7,561 bases of DNA from an uncultured cyanobacterium (GTDB lineage Bacteria; Cyanobacteriota; Cyanobacteriia; Cyanobacteriales; Geitlerinemataceae). The notes beneath the pieces were generated by a model. That model had not been told where the DNA came from. It did no database searches and saw only the letters and a list, made by a program, of their open reading frames with translations. Of the stretch, positions 4,845 through 7,561 are shown one piece after another. Each line of letters opens with the position of its first letter. The first letter of the stretch is position 1. The stretch covers positions 1-7,561 of the forward strand of contig CAKZKB010000124.1 in NCBI GenBank assembly GCA_937121005.1, written 5' to 3'. The position numbers and the translations under genes were made by a program.

Positions 4845-5936
4845 ATGCCCGTTCTGGCCGCGATCGCCGTTCTCGCCCTTCTCATTGTTGTCCACGAACT
4901 GGGACACTTCCTGGCTGCCCGGTTGCAGGGGATCCACGTCAACCGCTTTTCCATCGGTTTTGGCCCCGTATTGCTGCGCCGTCAAGGATCGCAAACGGAG
5001 TACGCCATTCGCGCCTTCCCGTTGGGGGGGTTTGTGGGATTTCCTGACGACGATCCCGACAGCGACATTCCTGAAGACGATCCGGACTTGTTACGAAATC
5101 GCCCCATTCTCGATCGCGCGATCGTTATGAGTGCGGGGGTAATTGCCAATTTGCTGTTTGCCTATTTCGTCCTGGCGTTGCAGTTAGGCGTGACGGGCGT
5201 GCCCGCCGATTTTAACTACGAACCAGGTGTCGCCATTCCGCAAGTGATTTCGACGGATTCTCCGGCCGCGGAAGCGGGAATGCGATCGGGAGATGTGGTA
5301 CTGAAAGTAGGCGGCCAGCAGTTAGAAGCCTCGGGCGAGTCGATTTTGCGCTTCAAGGAGGCGATCGAAGAAAGTGCGGGGGAACCCCTAGAAATTGTCG
5401 TCGAACGCAACAGCACGATCGTCCCTCTGACGGTGACTCCCGAAGCCGATAGCGAGGGTCAAGGTAAAATTGGCGTACAACTTGCGCCCAACGGAACGCC
5501 CGTTTACCGTCGCCCGGACGGGTTGGTTCAAATCGTAACCATGGCGGCCGATCGCTTTCAAAATATCTTGGTCGGGACGGTATCGGGTTTCTATCAGTTA
5601 ATTACCAACTTTCAAGAAACGGCCGGACAGTTGGCAGGCCCGGTAAAAATTGTCGAACAAGGGGCGCGAGTTGCCCAAAGCGATGCCCCGAGTTTGTTCG
5701 TTTTTGCGGCAGTGATTAGCATCAATTTGGCCATCATCAATATCTTACCATTGCCGGCCCTCGATGGCGGTCAGCTAGCCTTTTTACTCTTGGAAGGAAT
5801 GCGCGGAAAACCCGTTCCCACTCACATTCAAGATGGAGTCATGCAGTCGGGTTTGATTTTGTTGTTGGGGTTGGGCATTTTCCTGATCGTTCGCGATACA
5901 GTACAGTTGGAAGTGTTCCAACAGTTCAACCGTTAA
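4845..5936 (+). CDS. rseP: RseP-type site-2 zinc metalloprotease
   Basis: This is an intramembrane zinc protease (M50 family) that cleaves membrane-bound regulators within their transmembrane helices. In E. coli it releases sigma-E by cutting RseA; the cyanobacterial substrates are less well defined. The 363-residue product has the zinc motif HELGH at 17-21 in the first membrane helix. A PLGGFVGF beta segment lies near 59-66, a second helix at about 95-115, and a PDZ domain at about 126-200 (SPAAEAGMRSGDVVLKVGG). The third-helix motif NILPLPALDGG (299-309) contains Asp307, the third zinc ligand. A final helix sits at about 331-347. An acidic insert (PDDDPDSDIPEDDPD, 67-81) follows the first domain. 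Length is typical. The ATG at 4845 fits the family start, but there is no clear Shine-Dalgarno sequence. Its 3' end overlaps the convergent gene at 5926-6603 by 11 bp. Confidence 0.96.
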   Translation: MPVLAAIAVLALLIVVHELGHFLAARLQGIHVNRFSIGFGPVLLRRQGSQTEYAIRAFPLGGFVGFPDDDPDSDIPEDDPDLLRNRPILDRAIVMSAGVIANLLFAYFVLALQLGVTGVPADFNYEPGVAIPQVISTDSPAAEAGMRSGDVVLKVGGQQLEASGESILRFKEAIEESAGEPLEIVVERNSTIVPLTVTPEADSEGQGKIGVQLAPNGTPVYRRPDGLVQIVTMAADRFQNILVGTVSGFYQLITNFQETAGQLAGPVKIVEQGARVAQSDAPSLFVFAAVISINLAIINILPLPALDGGQLAFLLLEGMRGKPVPTHIQDGVMQSGLILLLGLGIFLIVRDTVQLEVFQQFNR

Positions 5937-6603
5937 GGTGAGGAAGTCGATCGAGATATCTAGAGACAATACCTTTTAGGATCTTGAGAATGCGATCGAC
6001 TTCCAATTTCTCGACGAATTCGCGGGAAAATTCAACGGTCATTGTGGGACGATCGCTGTCGATTTCATCTACTCGCGATCGCGCGAACGTCCACACATCA
6101 GCAATGGTATAGCAGCCAAACATTTCTTGCGGAGACTGGTTGTCTTTTTCCCAATTCAAGCGGGCGGAGGCTAACAATTGTCCGTACATTTGTCCGATGG
6201 GGTTTTGGCTTTCAAAGCCTTTTTTGGCTTCGACAACGACTAAAAATGGTGTTTCAACTGTGCCAGAAACGCAGTTTCCCAGTATGCCATCGGCGATCCC
6301 TTCTAGGATAAATTGCGGGTATTTTGCCGATAGGGAAACCTCGGCCCAGGCTTGGATAGAGTCTCGTTCGGCGAGTAATAATAAGGGATAAATTCCCCTG
6401 GCCCAAATGGTGGCTTCGTTCATTAGATGGGTTTGGTAATTAAGCAGACGAGACTGAATTTCTTCGACTTGCAGGCGATCGCGATTGCTCAATTCGATCG
6501 CATCAACGTTCGTCCATTCATAATTGCCTACGCCGCGTTCTTGCAGGTTGACGCAGCGCCGCACATCAGCTAGGCTAAGGTTAGAAAGTTTGAAGGTTTC
6601 CAT
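5926..6603 (-). CDS. PD-(D/E)XK nuclease-fold-like hypothetical protein
   Basis: This 225-residue soluble protein has a visible PD-(D/E)XK-type pattern. NEATIWARG supplies a helical glutamate (Glu63), LEGIADGILG supplies Asp105, and PFLVVVEAKKGF supplies Glu125 and Lys127. QMYGQ (138-142) follows as the Q-containing helix seen in restriction-endonuclease and HsdR-like folds. This arrangement suggests metal-dependent DNA binding or cleavage, but no target or partner is evident. No methyltransferase, helicase or specificity gene lies nearby, so a restriction role is not supported. Cyanobacteria carry many solo proteins of this kind. AGGA lies ten bases before the ATG at 6603. It is probably co-transcribed with the gluconokinase gene 19 bp upstream. 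Its stop lies inside the 3' end of rseP. Whether it is an active nuclease is open. Confidence 0.82.
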   Translation of the reverse strand: METFKLSNLSLADVRRCVNLQERGVGNYEWTNVDAIELSNRDRLQVEEIQSRLLNYQTHLMNEATIWARGIYPLLLLAERDSIQAWAEVSLSAKYPQFILEGIADGILGNCVSGTVETPFLVVVEAKKGFESQNPIGQMYGQLLASARLNWEKDNQSPQEMFGCYTIADVWTFARSRVDEIDSDRPTMTVEFSREFVEKLEVDRILKILKGIVSRYLDRLPHLNG

Positions 6604-6622
6604 TATCCGAATTTCCTACCAT

Positions 6623-7114
6623 TTAGGAAAGCGACTGGCAAATGCGATCGACGATAGTATCGGGATCCTCACCAATATCTACCGCGATCGCGTCTTCGGG
6701 TTCTTCCAGGGCATCAAATTGACTTCGCAACATTTCCGGCTTCATAAAATGGTTGTCTCGCTGCTGCATTCGCTGTAGAATTTTGGTAAACTCTCCTTTG
6801 AGATAGACCAACTGCACTTGCGATCGCTCGCTGCCTAGCAAACAGCGATAGCGAGATTTGAGGGCAGAACAGGCGAGAACTGTAGGCCGATCGCAGTCTA
6901 ACCACAGGTCGATTTGCGATCGCAATATCTGCAACCAAGGGGCGCGATCGTTGTCATTGAGTGGCATTCCGGCACTCATTTTTTCGACATTTTCTGGCGG
7001 GTGAAAGTCATCCGCGTCCGCAAACTGCCAACCCAAGCGATCGGCCAGTTTTTGGGCGATCGTCGTTTTTCCCGAACCGGAAACGCCCATAACAATAATG
7101 ACATCGACGGACAT
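6623..7114 (-). CDS. gntK: Gluconokinase (GntK/IdnK type)
   Basis: Gluconokinase phosphorylates D-gluconate with ATP to 6-phosphogluconate, feeding the oxidative pentose phosphate or Entner-Doudoroff route. The 163-residue product has a P-loop GVSGSGKT at 10-17. The family motif ADADDFHPPENVEKMSAGMPLNDNDRAPWL runs from about 32 to 61, ACSALKSRYR lies at 81-90, and HFMKPEMLRSQFDALEEP at 122-139. These features separate it from shikimate and adenylate kinases. Length is typical for this short family (about 160-175). The ATG at 7114 places the P-loop normally. It is preceded by an A-run with no clear Shine-Dalgarno sequence. The gene leads a likely two-gene operon with the PD-(D/E)XK-like gene, with no obvious functional link. 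No gluconate transporter is in the window. Confidence 0.95.
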   Translation of the reverse strand: MSVDVIIVMGVSGSGKTTIAQKLADRLGWQFADADDFHPPENVEKMSAGMPLNDNDRAPWLQILRSQIDLWLDCDRPTVLACSALKSRYRCLLGSERSQVQLVYLKGEFTKILQRMQQRDNHFMKPEMLRSQFDALEEPEDAIAVDIGEDPDTIVDRICQSLS

Positions 7115-7146
7115 TTTTTTCTACTGAAATCAGTCGCTACGCTCCA

Positions 7147-7168
7147 ATTAAAAATTAAAAATTAAAAA
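7147..7168. repeat. Heptamer array (ATTAAAA)x3, left copy
   Basis: Three perfect ATTAAAA units lie about 33 bp upstream of the gntK start. They form the exact reverse complement of the array that ends the window at 7540-7561, giving a 22-bp perfect inverted repeat about 370 bp apart. Arrays like this, often next to GCTACGCTCC as here, are common in filamentous cyanobacteria. Confidence 0.8.
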
Positions 7169-7186
7169 ATGGAAAGCCGTAATTTT

Positions 7187-7261
7187 GAACTCTGAATTCT
7201 GCGGAAAGTCGGGGGTGTAGATTTTCTTCCCCCCGAACTTTCCAAGACGAATTTTGAATTC
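7187..7261. repeat. Extended imperfect hairpin (75 bp)
   Basis: The core stem pairs GGAAAGT (7203-7209) with ACTTTCC (7237-7243) and CGGGGG (7210-7215) with CCCCCG (7230-7235), with one bulged base. It is extended outward by AATTC/GAATT (7195-7199, 7249-7253) and GAACTC/GAATTC arms (7187-7192, 7256-7261). It has no T-run to make it a clear terminator. Its position upstream of gntK leaves both a dispersed-repeat origin and a structural role open. Confidence 0.6.
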
Positions 7262-7273
7262 CTCGTAGAGGTA

Positions 7274-7288
7274 GGCGAATGCTTCGCC
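7274..7288. repeat. Short hairpin GGCGAA-TGC-TTCGCC
   Basis: A perfect 6-bp stem with a 3-base loop resembles the GGCGAATGCTTCGCC-type dispersed palindromes familiar from cyanobacterial intergenic DNA. No T-run follows, so it is not a terminator. Confidence 0.55.
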
Positions 7289-7440
7289 CGCCCAAGCGAT
7301 CGGGTTGTAGCATCGATCGACCGGATTTCATCTCAGAATATCATCTATCGGTAGCTGTACGGGAGACGCGATCGCGTTTGTCGCCTGCAAGTCTCTACCT
7401 GCTTGGCTTTGGGGCGATCGGTGAAAAAAGGGATGGATGA

Positions 7441-7540
7441 CCAAGGATATCCTGGGTACAAGCCCCAGAATTTATTCGTGGACAACGAACGAAAGCGAAG
7501 CATCCCCCCAAGCCCCTGGCTTTAGACATGGGGTCTAAAT
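7441..7540 (+). mobile_element. IS200/IS605-like right-end remnant
   Basis: CAAGCCCCTGGCTTTAGACATGGGGT (7510-7534) matches the bulged subterminal hairpin typical of right ends of cyanobacterial IS200/IS605 elements. The stem is CCCC-TGGC/G-CA-T-GGGG at 7513-7533, with an unpaired T and one mismatch (GAC in place of the usual GCC). Two further structures precede it. One is the perfect palindrome AGGATATCCT at 7444-7453. The other is a hairpin CCAGAAT/ATTC-TGG at 7465-7481 next to GTACAAGCCCC, another phrase common near such ends. No transposase or TnpB frame is recognisable upstream, so this is a relic or a non-autonomous end. In intact elements this region encodes the guide-RNA scaffold for TnpB. 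The family assignment rests on memory of the motif. Confidence 0.5.
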
Positions 7541-7561
7541 TTTTAATTTTTAATTTTTAAT
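7540..7561. repeat. Heptamer array (TTTTAAT)x3, right copy
   Basis: Three TTTTAAT units run to the window edge and may continue beyond it. They directly follow the IS605-like right end and are the perfect inverted partner of the array at 7147-7168. Confidence 0.75.

Larger units (their letters stand above)
7115..7561. other. Non-coding repeat-rich region upstream of gntK
   Basis: About 450 bases lack a convincing gene on either strand. They hold, in order, the gntK leader, an ATTAAAA heptamer array, a long imperfect hairpin, a short GGCGAA hairpin, a stretch with HIP1 sites, an IS200/IS605-like right-end hairpin and a second, inverted heptamer array. The gntK promoter should lie near 7115-7190 on the minus strand, but no consensus boxes stand out. 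Confidence 0.7.

Noticed and set aside
5926..6603. Restriction-modification or other defence island
   Set aside because: Only the PD-(D/E)XK-like gene hints at it; neighbours are gluconokinase and rseP, with no methylase, helicase or specificity subunit.
7264..7440. Possible TnpB C-terminal coding remnant before the IS605-like end
   Set aside because: I read the frames on the plus strand and found only short stretches without the zinc-finger cysteines or catalytic motifs of TnpB.

Overview
This window looks like chromosome from a filamentous-type (Oscillatoriales-like) cyanobacterium. Three things support that: the photosystem II gene psbT, the three-domain form of ribosomal protein S1, and the many HIP1 octamers (GCGATCGC) and CGATCG cores throughout. 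Heptamer and octamer short tandem repeats, plus GAAACC(C/G)GGTTTC palindromes, fit the same group. The genus is an inference; the phylum is close to certain.

Layout. A GTG-started trmD (96-782, +) converges on rpsA (841-1812, -). A HIP1-containing hairpin with a T-run terminates rpsA right at the trmD stop codon. Upstream of rpsA on the same strand lies a type II toxin-antitoxin cassette. The vapB antitoxin (2627-2866) is intact, but the vapC PIN toxin is split by a 121-bp MITE-like element with 14-bp terminal inverted repeats and a perfect 8-bp target duplication. Next on the minus strand are nrdR (2987-3487), a 31-codon psbT (3619-3714) and a conserved hypothetical gene (3805-4185). A second hypothetical gene (4316-4750, +) diverges from that one and is followed by the site-2 protease rseP (4845-5936, +). 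rseP overlaps tail to tail with a PD-(D/E)XK-like gene (5926-6603, -), which sits 19 bp downstream of a gluconokinase gene (6623-7114, -). The last ~450 bases hold no convincing gene. They contain hairpins, a sequence resembling the right end of an IS200/IS605 element, and two inverted AT-rich heptamer arrays.

How it fits together. Most genes are housekeeping: tRNA methylation, translation, ribonucleotide reductase control, photosystem II, membrane proteolysis and sugar-acid phosphorylation. I recall psbT, nrdR and rpsA as neighbours in many cyanobacteria. On that view vapBC was inserted between nrdR and rpsA, and the MITE then broke vapC, giving a datable nested insertion. No new multi-gene defence system is visible. 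The best leads are the MITE-interrupted toxin with its orphan antitoxin, the unpaired PD-(D/E)XK protein, and the IS605-like right end, which could carry a guide-RNA scaffold relic.
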